In this document: positions 53,690 to 63,926 of the stretch, one piece after another
Numbering within the stretch: the stretch's first letter is position 1
Layout: every line of letters starts with the position of its first letter
Assembly (NCBI RefSeq): GCF_038502225.1
Contig: NC_091325.1
Coordinates: 32,020,011-32,084,010, forward strand
Direction of reading: 5' to 3'
From: Cherax quadricarinatus
Lineage: Eukaryota; Arthropoda; Malacostraca; Decapoda; Parastacidae
Length of the DNA stretch: 64,000 nucleotides
Made by a program: the position numbers and the translations under genes
The notes under the pieces: model-generated
Database searches by the model: none
What the model saw: only the letters and a program-made list of their open reading frames with translations
What the model was told of the DNA's origin: nothing

Positions 53690-56660
53690 CTCCCCCTATC
53701 AGATTACAGTCCTGGAAAGGAAGCTGAAGTTGTGATACACCAATGCAGATGGAATTACAAATAAGAGTGAGGAATGGCAGGAAAGAGTTACTGAGGTATC
53801 CCCGGACATCATAACAATCACAGAGACAAAGCTCACGGAAGTAATAACAGTTGCAATATTTCCATCTGGTTATCAGATCCTGAGGAAAGACAGGGGAGGA
53901 GGGGGAGAAGGGGAGGAGGAGTTGCACTTCTCATCAAGAACCAATGTACTTTTGAGGAGATGGGAGGACTAGTGAGAGAGGTAAGAGATAACTACATAGT
54001 AGGAGCAATGCATACTGGGGGTCCAAAAATGTTGGTAGCAGTGATAAGCAACTCACCATCGAACAACAGGAGTCCAAGACAGGCATATGAGTGCAACAGA
54101 ATGACGGTGGATACACTAGCAGACATTGTCAGAATGGTCCACATGAATAAAAGAACAAAGGACAGGGCAAAATTACTCATCACGGGCGATTTCAACCATA
54201 AGGAGACTGGGAGAATCTGAAGCCACATGGGAGACCAGAAACATAGAGAGCCGAAATGCTTGAAGCAGTACTAGAAAACGTCATGTACCAACATCTTGAC
54301 GACACAACCAAGGAAAGAGGAGATGATGAACCAGTATTCACCTTGAGGAATTCATGCATAGAAGATATCACACATGAAAGGTCCCTATCTGGAGTCTAAC
54401 TGTAGGGTAATCTGGGGGCCAACGTCAACGCAACTCGGTCCACTACCAGGCCTCCCGGTGGACCAGGGTCTGATCAACCAGGCTGTTACTGCTGGCCGCA
54501 CATAGTCCAGCATAGGAACCACAACCCGGCTGATTCGGCTAGTGACTACGTAGAAGAAGCCAAACTTCCAAAAAGGTGACTAAACAAGTTTGAGACAATT
54601 CTGACATGAGGTGCAATAGGTAAGCGAGCTAGAGGGAAGGAAAGTAAACGAAATGATAGAATACTTGACTACGAAGTGCAGGAAGACAGTAGAGAAGTTC
54701 GTACCAAAGGGCAACAGAAATAATAAAAGATCAGAGTGAGCCCAAAGTTTACCAAAGATGTGTGGAGAGGCCAAAGCCAAGTGTGTAAGAGCATGGAAAA
54801 AGCATAGAAGGCAAAGGACCTAGGAAAATAGGAAGATGAGTGGAAGATCCAGAAATAAATATACATGAATAAGGATAGAAGCCCAGCATCAATATTAGAA
54901 TGACAGCATCAAAAGCCAAATCTGAATCAAAGTTGTTATACAGGCACATCAGGAGGAAAACAACAGTCAAGATTCACACAATCAGGTTGAGGAAGGACGG
55001 AGGGGAGCTCACAGAGAACGACCAGGAAGTATGTGAAGAACTCAGCTCAAGATTCAGGGAGGTATTAATAGTCGTGACAGAGAGGCACCAGAAAGTGCTG
55101 GACACACTCCACACAACTGAAAATGAGGTGAAAAGACTGCTAGGGGGGAATAGATACCTCGAAGGCAGTGGGCCTAGATAACATCTCTCCCTGGGTCCTG
55201 GGAGAGGGAGCACATGCACAGTGTGTCACTAACAACAAACTTTAATAAATCTATCGAAACAAAGCAACTGCCAAAGGTGTGGAAGACAGCAAATGCAGTC
55301 GCGATTTTTAAGAATGGAGAGCCAGACTGCACTAAACTACAGACCAGTGTCGCTGACATGTATAGTATGTAAAGTTATGGAGAAAATTATCAGGAAAACG
55401 AGTGGTGAAGTACCTAGAATGAATCTGACTAATACATGACAACGAGCACGGCTACAGGGAAGGGAAATCCTACATCACAAATATATTGGAAATCGATGAC
55501 AAGGTAATAGTAGTATGAAAAGACAGAGAGGGATGGGTAAACTGCATTTTCTTGGACTGTAAAGAAAGTTTTTGACATAGTTCCACACAAGAGATTGGTT
55601 GAAGAACTAGAAGAGCAGGCAGGAATAGGAGGGAAAGTCCTACAATCTATCAGAGAATACCTGACAGGAAAGAAACGCTGTGTGTCGGTCCGAAAGAAAG
55701 TATCAGAGTGGGTGCATGTGTCGAGTGTTGTTCCATAACAGTCATTCCTAGGTCCGGTGTTGCTTCTTGTGTATGTGAATGATATTATGGAAGGAACAGA
55801 GACAAAGGTGTCCCTGTTTCAGACGATTTGAAATTAATGAGAAGAATACAAGTATAAGAAGATAAGGGGATCTAGACAGGTTTCATACTTGGTTTGACAA
55901 ATGGCTCCTGGAATTTTACCTCAGCAAGTGCAGAGTTATAAAGATTGAGGAAAGACAAAGGAAACTGCAGATGGAATACAGCTTAAGAGGTCAAAGGCTG
56001 CAAAACTCACTCAAGAAAAAGGATCTTCGGGTAAGCATCAACCACACATCAGGCAAATTAATAACTGCTGCAGCATAGGGGCGCCTAACAAACCTGAGAA
56101 TAGCGTTTCGACACTAGTGTTTCTACACTGTACACCGTGCACATCAGGCCCATATTGGAGTATGCAGCATCAGTATGAAAGCCACACCTTGTCAAACATG
56201 CCAAGAAATTAGAGAAAGTGCAAAGGTTTGCAACAAGACAAGTGCCGGAGCTGAGGGGTTTGTCCTACGAGGAAAGATTAAGGGAATTCATCCTAACAAC
56301 ACTGGAAGACAGGAGGGATATGGGGGCATGTTAACAACATATAAAATACTGAGAGGAATTGACAGGGTGGATAGGGAGAGAATGTTTCAAAGATGTGAAA
56401 CAGCAAAAATGGGGTCACAACTGGAAGTTGATAACTCACATAAGCCACAAAGATTTTAGGAAGTATTTCTTCGGCCATAGAGTTGTCAGGAGGTGAAACA
56501 ATCTGAAGGGTGATATAGTGGAGGAGGGATTCATACATAGCTTTAAGAAGAGGCATGGTTAAGCTCATGGAGCAGGGAGAAAGTGGACCTAGTAGCGACC
56601 AGTGAAGAGGCGGGGCCAGGAGCTATGAATCGACCCCTACAACCACAATTAGGTGAGTAC
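53690..56660 (+). pseudogene. CR1/Jockey-like LINE, near full length, decayed
   Basis: Endonuclease: YTNADGITNK, DIITITETKL and KLLITGDFNHKE (53735-54210). Linker KAKSESKLLYRHIRRKT and ENDQEVCEELSSRFREVL (54905-55075). Reverse transcriptase as broken frames: NAVAIFKNG-like finger, CIFLDCKE motif A region, VPHKRL-like segment, FQTI where the catalytic tetrad should be, and YEERLREFIL in 56175-56459. The 3' UTR ends CCACAATTAGGTGAGTACAC at about 56660. The endonuclease and RT are separated by the foreign piece at 54407-54560. The whole order (APE, linker, RT) is that of Jockey-superfamily LINEs. Confidence 0.8.
54407..54560 (-). mobile_element. Decayed LINE 3'-end fragment
   Basis: Minus-strand copy of the LINE tail seen intact at 39456-39770 (shares CAGGCTGTTACTGCTGGCCG, plus reading). 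About 150 bp, frame lost, inserted in the LINE between its endonuclease and RT regions. Confidence 0.7.
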
Positions 56661-56689
56661 ACACACACACGCACAAGCACACACACCAG

Positions 56690-57260
56690 CACGGTTTCGA
56701 GGATGGAAAATTTTCTCACAGTCCTTCTGGAGTTCTACAACAAGGTAACAGAGGTAAAACAGGAGAGAGACGGATGGGTAAAATGCATTTTCTTGGACTG
56801 TCAGAAGTCTTTTGACACAGTATTACACAAAAGATAGAAATGCAGGAAAAGTACTGCAGTGGATGAGGTAATACATTACAGGAATGAAAGAATGAGTGAT
56901 TGTATGTGATTAGATGTTTGATTGGGTGCATATATCGAGTGGGGTTCCACAAGGGTCATTCTTAGGGCCGGTGCTGTTTCTTATATATCTGAATTACATG
57001 ATTAAAGAAATAGTCAGCGGTGTCCCTGTTCACAGATGACGTGGAACTAATGATGAGAATGCAAGCGGACGAGGACCAGAAAAGACTATATGTTCTGTAT
57101 AGGTTATAAGCCTCGTCCAACAAATTCTCCTGGAGTGCAAAGTAATGAATGTTCAAGAAGGACACAGACGGTGTACAAGCTTGAGGGGTCAAAGACTGAA
57201 AACCTCACTCAAGGACAAGGGCCTTGGGATGTGTATCATATCGAGCACATCTCCTGAGGT
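56690..57260 (+). pseudogene. CR1/Jockey-like LINE fragment, second in tandem
   Basis: Starts at a region equivalent to QHGFRDGKFSH, passes motif A region (CIFLDCQKSFDT in 56761-56820), GVPQGSFLGPVLF-like motif B (near 56940) and a TDDVELM tetrad region (57032). Short frames only. It directly follows the (CA) end of 53690-56660, in the same orientation. Confidence 0.7.
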
Positions 57261-57348
57261 GCTCCTCTTCAAGGGGGCCTCCTTGGTGCAGATAAGAAGC
57301 TTTTCGTCTGAGGAATTATACTTTTTGATCTCCTTCCTCAGACCGACC
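57261..57348. other. Junction segment between two LINE pieces
   Basis: No recognisable feature. The right half becomes C-rich and runs into the next fragment. Confidence 0.3.
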
Positions 57349-57720
57349 CTAATTACCCCCAAGTCCTCTCTTCCATGCCCCATCCTCCCCATCCCCCCTT
57401 TCCCATTCCTCCTCCCGCCCATCCCTCTCTTTTTCCCATAGTGTTAGTACATTAGCTATATCTTGTGGATCTTTACATGATACTAAGAGAACACTGTCAT
57501 CTGTATACAAGAGAAGCTTACACATAACACAGGAACAATAAGGGACACAGAATACTACCTTGGGAAGCCCCACTTGCTATCGGCAGGTGTTCTGCTTTTG
57601 TGTTGTTGATCTTGATAATTTGTTTCCTATTGCTCAAGTAGGACTTAACCAGTCTACAGAACCTATCCTGATAGCATGTAGTTTCATGCTAATATATATT
57701 GTGGTTGATAATATCGAAGA
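57349..57720 (-). pseudogene. LINE reverse transcriptase palm fragment
   Basis: Minus-strand frame with GLPKVVFCVPY (motif B region), LLLYTDDSVLLVSCKDPQDI (catalytic YTDD) and IANVLTL. Belongs to the same LINE type as 16436-16790, which holds the following part of that protein. Confidence 0.7.
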
Positions 57721-57899
57721 ATTATGCAAGTCAAAGGTCATTATTACGAATACAGGTGTAGAATGTCCTGCACACTATGTCGTAAAAACATTAATTTTGA
57801 AGCAAGCAAAAGACAGCAGAAGATTTGTATTTCCTTCACCAAATAAACAAGCTGGTATTCACAATACGTACAGTACAATATGTACAGTAATGTAAGTGT

Positions 57900-58190
57900 T
57901 CAACACGGTGATCAAAGGAGGCAAAAATACAACAGCCAGACAAAACACTGTGAAAGACCACCAGCCCAGACAAGTCTGCCAAAGCTCATGTTACATTGAA
58001 CCACATTTCTTCACAGCTTTGGCGGGCATGTCTGTAATTATCCCATGAACCGAGGTACTGATATAACGACGGGGTCCCTATTGATCGTTAAACCCTTAGC
58101 ACCTGGTTCGTTGGTCGGGAGGCAGCCTATATGGGAGTGTGACATACGCCAAATAAAATGTAACATACTCGTAGCATGCCACACTACGTC
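57900..58190. repeat. Interspersed repeat, copy 1 (uninterrupted)
   Basis: Matches 62340-62530 joined to 63660-63740: both have GAACCGAGGTACTG, ATAACGACGG, GGTCGGGAGGCA and AATGTAAC blocks in the same order. This copy lacks the 1105-bp insert and so shows what the empty site looked like. Nature of the repeat unknown. Confidence 0.7.
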
Positions 58191-58194
58191 TTCA

Positions 58195-58330
58195 AAGGCA
58201 ACGAACTGATTACCTCATCTTTACATCTCTACTGCTTCTGCTTCCTTCTCTGTATTCGACTGAAGAAGCCTACTCTATAGGCGAAACGTTTCGGAATAAA
58301 GATACCTAACTGTTGCACTTGCCTTAATTA
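58195..58330 (+). mobile_element. Solo hammerhead unit (pLTR-like)
   Basis: Contains an ACTGATTACCTCAT block (about 58205), a hammerhead motif and AATAAAGATACC followed by TGTTGCACTTG, as at 16200-16435. No inverted partner and no TATA box are visible. Confidence 0.65.
58253..58299 (+). ncRNA. Hammerhead ribozyme motif with canonical core
   Basis: Core CUGAAGA (58260-58266; N7 is A), extra A, stem II GCCUA/UAGGC with loop CUCUA, GAAA (58283-58286), CGUU, predicted cleavage after 58290. Stem I pairs UAUUCGA (58253-58259) with UCGGAAUA (58291-58298), one bulge. Stem sequences differ from those at 16327-16372 while pairing is kept. Confidence 0.75.
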
Positions 58331-58569
58331 TCAAAAGAGAAGCCAGTTAATGAAGTAAGTATTACAGTCGGACAAGTCAGGGTTGCGTCAGTGTCAGAAA
58401 CATGTACTGCCGTCCGTGGTGACGGACTGCAAGAATGTTGCAGAACAAGTAAACTCATTTCATGTGAGTCGTCCAGATATGTTGCAACGATGTTCATTCT
58501 TCAAGGTCACCATCGGCTTGAATGTTATTTTTGAATTTCATCTGATCAAAGTGAGTCACTGTACTTGTG

Positions 58570-59217
58570 CCACGACATTATCAACAGCAACAACAACAGC
58601 AGCAATAACAGCAATAATAACAGCAATAACAGCAATAACAGAATCATCAACATCAATAACAGCAATAATAACATCAACAACATCAATAACAGCAATAATA
58701 ACAGCAACAACAGCAATAACAACAACGACAATAACAATAAAAGTAACGACAGTACTACGAAAAAACATTACAATCAACAAAAACAACAGCAAATAACAAC
58801 ACCAACAATAATAAAAATTAGAAAACAGATTTTGCCAAATTAAGTTAAACAATAATAGCACCAGCAACAAAAGATATAAGTACAAAAAAAATCCACTAAA
58901 CGAATTTAACAAAAGAAACATTTCGAACATGAGAAAATACAAATCAATACATACGAAATAAAAAAATCCATAAAAAAAATAGCCAGCTGCAAAAATAGTC
59001 AAGTTATAAGCAACAAATATAACTAAAACAAAAACACTAACAATAAAAAAGGTATTAACAAAAATATTAGTACCATTAACAACAACAACAACAACAACAG
59101 TTCGGGTAGTTAAAACAACCTTCTAACAACGACTAAAACAAAATCATCTGACAACAATAAAAACAACAACGAAACAATTCATTTCCTAACTTTAACAACA
59201 ACAACATCAACAAAATA
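58570..59217. repeat. AAC/AAT-rich low-complexity tract
   Basis: Irregular runs of CAACAA, AGCAATAA and similar (densest 58575-58750 and 59070-59100) with AT-rich sequence between. Open frames of Ile-Thr, Asn-Ser or Leu runs are by-products. Confidence 0.8.
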
Positions 59218-60455
59218 ATACTAACAAAACAGCACTGCCAACAAGAACAATAAAACAGCACTGCCAACAAGAACAACAAAACAGCACTGCCAACAAGAAC
59301 AACAAAACAGCACTGCCAACAATAACAACAAAACAGCACTGCCAACAAGAACAACAAAACAGCACTGCCAACAAGAACAGCAAAACAGCACTGCCAACAA
59401 GAACAGCAAAACAGCACTGCCAACAAGAACAACAAAACAGCACTGCCAACAAGAACAGCAAAACAGCACTGCCAACAAGAACAACAAAACAGCACTGCCA
59501 ACAATAACAACAAAACAGCACTGCCAACAAGAACAACAAAACAGCACTGCCAACAAGAACAACAAAACAGCACTGCCAACAAGAACAACAAAACAGCACT
59601 GCCAACAAGAACAACAAAACAGCACTGCCAACAAGAACAACAAAACAGCACTGCCAACAAGAACAACAAAACAGTACTGTCAACAAGAACAACAAAACAG
59701 CACTGCCAACAAGAACAACAAAACAGCACTGCCAACAAGAACAACAAAACAGCACTGCCAACAAGAACAACAAAACAGCACTGCCAACAAGAACAACAAA
59801 ACAGCACTGCCAACAAGAACAACAAAACAGCACTGCCAACAAGAACAACAAAACAGCACTGCCAACAAGAACAACAAAACAGCACTGTCAACAAGAACAA
59901 CAAAACAGCACTGCCAACAAGAACAACAAAACAGCACTGCCAACAAGAACAACAAAACAGCACTGTCAACAAGAACAACAAAACAGCACTGCCAACAAGA
60001 ACAACAAAACAGCACTGCCAACAAGAACAACAAAACAGCACTGCCAACAAGAACAACAAAACAGCACTGCCAACAAGAACAACAAAACAGCACTGCCAAC
60101 AAGAACAACAAAACAGCACTGTCAACAAGAACAACAAAACAGCACTGCCAACAAGAACAACAAAACAGCACTGCCAACAAGAACAACAAAACAGCACTGT
60201 CAACAAGAACAACAAAACAGCACTGCCAACAAGAACAACAAAACAGCACTGCCAACAAGAACAACAAAACAGCACTGCCAACAAGAACAACAAAACAGCA
60301 CTGCCAACAAGAACAACAAAACAGCACTGTCAACAAGAACAACAAAACAGCACTGCCAACAAGAACAACAAAACAGCACTGCCAACAAGAACAACAAAAC
60401 AGCACTGCCAACAAGAACAACAAAACAGCACTGCCAACAAGAACAACAACAAACA
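59218..60455. repeat. 26-bp minisatellite, about 47 copies
   Basis: Unit CACTGCCAACAAGAACAACA then AAACAG. It seems to have grown from the AAC-rich tract to its left. Because 26 is not divisible by three, one minus-strand peptide repeats every 78 nt in every frame. Copies differ chiefly at CTGCC/CTGTC and AAGAAC/AATAAC. Confidence 0.95.
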
Positions 60456-60532
60456 CAACGACATGTAAATAAAACACAATTCAAAGACTCGATAATATTG
60501 TTGGAAACTCACATGAGCTTTGTCAATTTCGT

Positions 60533-60575
60533 GCGTGCGTGCGTGCGTACGTGCGTGCTTCCGTGCGTGCGTGCG
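60533..60575. repeat. (GTGC)n tetranucleotide repeat
   Basis: About ten GTGC units with two interruptions. Confidence 0.9.
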
Positions 60576-61502
60576 AAACGCCAGAGGCCTAATCCTCTTC
60601 TAACTTAATGGACTTGACACTGTTGAATTCCCAGACGAGACCGGAATTCAGTAATCGGAGGAATCATTCAGTGAACAGAATACTGAACTGAAGGAAACAG
60701 CCTCGTAATTAGCGGACGGAAGATCGTCCCTCCAGTATCTCTTGCACTGAATAACTCACAAGGGTTTACCGCCTCACATGAAATTAAATAATATTTTTGT
60801 TCACTCCAATGCAGAGCATGAGAGAATAGCAATGTAAATCAGGGATGAGATGTCAGGTACAGCAGGCATCTGGTAAATGATTTACGGGTCAGGTCACCTA
60901 AGCTTACCTCCGTGTCTTGCCAGAGGATCACCAGGTCGCTACATGACCCTTGTCGGTTTAGCGTTATAATTGATAATAATAGTATCACCAGGTTGACCAA
61001 CGAGCTTGAAATATTGAAGTTACTGAAATTCTGGATAACAATGTTTGGAAAGTCAATCTACACAGCGTATATTTTCTGAAGAAGTGGCTCTTTGATTACG
61101 AGTCTATCTTCTCCCTGCTTCTCCAGACGGCCATGTGAAGTACCGTACATAAATAAGTCTGAAGCCAGAGCATCAGACTTACGTACTATGTTCTCTGAGG
61201 CGCTGTGTCAGTCTAATAGTCGGCATGAGAGATTATCTGATGAATGACGAGCTGGTGTCTATTTTTGGAGATGCTGATATTTTTGTGTTTTTTTATTAAC
61301 AGTTTTGTTATTTTTACTATTGTTATTTTTGTTGTTAGTACCGTTATTTTTGTTGGTATTGTTATTTTTATAATTTACCTTCGTTAATTATGTCTCTGGT
61401 TAACAGAGGGATTGCATTGTTCACACCCTGCGAATCCTTGGAAGTAGGGTCCTGTTCTAAGACTATTTTCGTAATTCTTCTCAACGACTTTGAGACCACT
61501 GG
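60576..61502. other. No gene recognised
   Basis: Only a SINE-like 3' end (GGTTTAGCGTTATAATTGAT at about 60956-60975, with a TAATAATAG tail) and a (TTTTTGTT)-rich stretch near 61300-61370. Confidence 0.5.
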
Positions 61503-61776
61503 CAACATTGTTGTTGTGATAAATGGTTTAAAAAACCGACAAGATGAAGATTGAGACACTTATGCAACATATGGGAATCTTTATTGAGGAAACGTTTCGC
61601 CACACAGTGTTTTTGTTTGTAACCATTTATCACATTTGACAGACACTGCAACATCATGAGATCTTGATACAAAGAATTCTTCAACCTTGTCCAACCTTCG
61701 GACGAAGACCTACTTCGACTAGTGGATGGTATCACTATGACCCCGTCTCCTCCTGCTTCACCTCACCTGACTACAG

Positions 61777-61784
61777 TATATAAG
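61777..61784 (+). promoter_or_regulatory. TATA-box-like site in hammerhead unit
   Basis: TATATAAG about 120 nt ahead of the ribozyme. A TATATAA lies in the same place in the unit at 63271-63647, so this is a candidate pol II start region of the terminal repeat. Confidence 0.45.
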
Positions 61785-61900
61785 CCACGTCTACGGCACT
61801 ATGCGCTACTTTCTACAAGACTGATGAACAGAACACATCGACTCCAGGCTGAGGGACTGATTACCTTAAACTCCTCCTCTCCTTACACCCTTCTGATTTG

Positions 61901-61948
61901 TATTGGACTGATGAAGCCACTGTGTGGCGAAACGTTTCCTCAATAAAG
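61901..61948 (+). ncRNA. Hammerhead ribozyme motif with canonical core
   Basis: CUGAUGA at 61908-61914, extra A, stem II GCCAC/GUGGC with loop UGU, GAAA at 61929-61932, CGUU, predicted cleavage after 61936. Stem I pairs UAUUGGA with UCC...AAUA around a UC bulge: seven pairs, better than the related 16327-16372. Confidence 0.75.
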
Positions 61949-61993
61949 ATTCCCACATGTTGCATAAGTGTCTCAATCTTCAACATCGTTGTT

Positions 61994-62340
61994 CCGAATT
62001 AAGGAGAAAGATTCTGTTCTCCATCAAGTCACAGTTCTCTCCTTTCTCTTCCTCTTTTCATTGTTATCGTGTGTGAGAAACTATCAGCTCATGATTAAGT
62101 ACAGGATCACATGACTCATACACGGACATCTCGGCGGGGAATATTTGGCGACTCTTCTCATACTTCCAGATTTTGCTATTAGTTAATCTTCTATTGACTG
62201 CTTTGTCACTATTACGAACACGTTGCTCTATGCAACAACCATTTAGGAACAAGCATGAACCAGCAGAGAATGACTGAATTATATTTTCTTCATTAAGACA
62301 AGCTGTTATTTACAGTCTGTTATAGCCTATGTACAGTATT
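61994..62340. other. No gene recognised
   Basis: No ORF or repeat partner seen. Confidence 0.5.
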
Positions 62341-62542
62341 TACACTGTGTACAATGAGACAAATCCAAGCACAAGACACGGTGAACCATGAGCTAACATC
62401 AGTGATGGCAAGTCTGCCAACGTTGTTTCACGAGTGTACTACATTGCTTCACAGTTTTGGTGAGCTTCCTTGTGATTAGCTGGTTGAACCGAGGTACTGG
62501 TATAACGACGGTGTACCTGTGATCGCAACCCTTTACCACCTG
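62341..62542. repeat. Interspersed repeat, copy 2, left part
   Basis: Left part of the repeat seen whole at 57900-58190. It stops at the 12-bp duplication CTTTACCACCTG (62531-62542) and continues at 63648. Confidence 0.7.
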
Positions 62543-62609
62543 TGCAAGAAAGGTATAAAATACCGACAATATGAAAGTTAAGACACATGTGCAACATCTG
62601 GAAATCTTT

Positions 62610-62648
62610 ATTGTAGACGTTTCGCCATCCAGTGGCTTTATCAATACA
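62610..62648 (-). ncRNA. Hammerhead-like motif, unit A
   Basis: Minus strand: UGUA, UUGAUAA, extra A, GCCA/UGGC with loop CUGGA, GAAA, CGUC, UACA. Stem I UGUA with UACA, cleavage site GUC. U and A stand at core positions 3 and 8. Confidence 0.68.
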
Positions 62649-63028
62649 GATTCTAGGACATAATAAGAAGACAGTAGAACTATATACAAAAGATGAGGTA
62701 ATCAGTCCCTCAGCCTTGGAGTTAGTGTTCACAGCATCGTGGTGGAGGAGAATCTGGAGCAAAGGCAAGAAGACTGGCGGTTATATAGGCGTCAGTGGAT
62801 AGGGACGGGCAGCAGACGAGGGCAAAGTCACTGGTAGGCGGGATTCCCCAGTGGAAGTAGGTCCTTCCCAAAGAGATGGGTTAGTTGCAGCAGCCGTGAA
62901 GAAGGTCTTGTAGATGTCCTCTGAACCAAGATTCCATGATGTTGCAGTGTCTGACAAGTTGTGCAAGAAAGGTATAAAATACCGACAATATGAAAGTTAA
63001 GACACATGTGCAACATCTGGAAATCTTT

Positions 63029-63067
63029 ATTGTAGACGTTTCGCCATCCAGTGGCTTTATCAATACA
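63029..63067 (-). ncRNA. Hammerhead-like motif, unit B
   Basis: Same sequence as in unit A, 419 bp further on. Two directly repeated copies would cut a transcript into a unit-length RNA if both are active. Confidence 0.68.
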
Positions 63068-63436
63068 GATTCTAGGACATAATAAGAAGACAGTAGAACT
63101 ATATACAAAAGATGAGGTAATCAGTCCCTCAGCCTTGGAGTTAGTGTTCACAGCATCGTGGTGGAGGAGAATCTGGAGCAAAGGCAAGAAGACTGGCGGT
63201 TATATAGGCGTCAGTGGATAGGGACGGGCAGCAGACGAGGGCAAAGTCACTGGTAGGCGGGATTCCCCAGTCAGACACTGCAACATCATGGAATCTTGGT
63301 TCAGAGGACATCTACAAGACCTTCTTCACGGCTGCTGCAACTAACCCATCTCTTTGGGAAGGACCTACTTCCACTGGGGAATCCCGCCTACCAGTGACTT
63401 TGCCCTCGTCTGCTGCCCGTCCCTATCCACTGACGC

Positions 63437-63446
63437 CTATATAACC
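63437..63446 (+). promoter_or_regulatory. TATA-box-like site, unit C
   Basis: CCTATATAAC about 135 nt ahead of the ribozyme. The same site is in units A and B on the minus strand (about 62779-62790 and 63198-63209). Confidence 0.45.
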
Positions 63447-63577
63447 GCCAGTCTTCTTGCCTTTGCTCCAGATTCTCCTCCACCACGATGCTGTGAACAC
63501 TAACTCTAAGGCTGAGGGACTGATTACCTTATCTTTTGTATATAGTTCTACTGTCTTCTTATTATGTCCTAGAATCT

Positions 63578-63620
63578 GTATTGATAAAGCCACTGGATGG
63601 CGAAACGTCTACAATAAAGA
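63578..63620 (+). ncRNA. Hammerhead-like motif, unit C
   Basis: Plus-strand copy of the same motif: UUGAUAA (63581-63587), GAAA at 63602-63605, GUC at 63607-63609, UACA following. Confidence 0.68.
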
Positions 63621-63659
63621 TTTCCAGATGTTGCACATGTGTCTTACCTTTACCACCTG

Positions 63660-63740
63660 CTTCACTGGTCGGGAGGCATGCCTTTATGTGGGTGGGTGAC
63701 ACGTGCTGAATATAATGTAACGTACTCTTAGCATACCACA
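63660..63740. repeat. Interspersed repeat, copy 2, right part
   Basis: Continues the repeat of 62341-62542: GGTCGGGAGGCA and TATAATGTAAC, as at 58110-58170. Confidence 0.65.
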
Positions 63741-63926
63741 ACCCCTCCCCAAAAGGGCTCTAATAGCCAGCACTAGGCATCCCCCATGAGTAGTGTGCCA
63801 CAATGGTATGAAATACTAATGGAACCGCCTTTCCTCTCAACCATCCAGCTCATTAGGTAGTGTTCAACTCCGAAAGACTTCCAAGTCAGACATGACCTTG
63901 CGACACAGCAAACAATAGGACTAGAA
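63741..63926. other. No gene recognised
   Basis: No ORF or repeat partner seen. Confidence 0.5.

Larger units (their letters stand above)
61516..61980 (+). mobile_element. Inverted pair of hammerhead units
   Basis: Left arm (minus) 61516-61610: outer tail, then AATAAAG, GAAACG and stem II, cut before the core. The right unit (plus) runs from about 61614 to 61980 with TATATAAG (61777-61784), a CTGAGGGACTGATTACCT block (61850) and a full hammerhead. Flanks are CAACATTGTTGTT and CAACATCGTTGTT (61503-61515, 61981-61993), a 13-bp duplication with one mismatch. The left tail has about 34 nt that the right end lacks. Confidence 0.8.
62543..63647 (-). mobile_element. Composite of tandem and inverted 419-bp hammerhead units
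   Basis: An 1105-bp insert with exact 12-bp duplications CTTTACCACCTG (62531-62542, 63648-63659). Unit A (minus) runs to about 62959; unit B (minus) repeats it with a 419-bp period from 62960 and is cut at 63270. Unit C (plus, 63271-63647) is inverted and complete except for the outer tail. Each unit holds TCAGACACTGCAACATC at its start, TATATAA, a CTGAGGGACTGATTACCT block, a hammerhead and AATAAAGAT. No ORF. It resembles two fused PLE terminal repeats without the gene, or a metazoan retrozyme. Confidence 0.85.

Noticed and set aside
59133..60512. Leu/Cys/Phe-rich minus-strand frames
   Set aside because: By-product of the 26-bp minisatellite; the same peptide appears in each frame.
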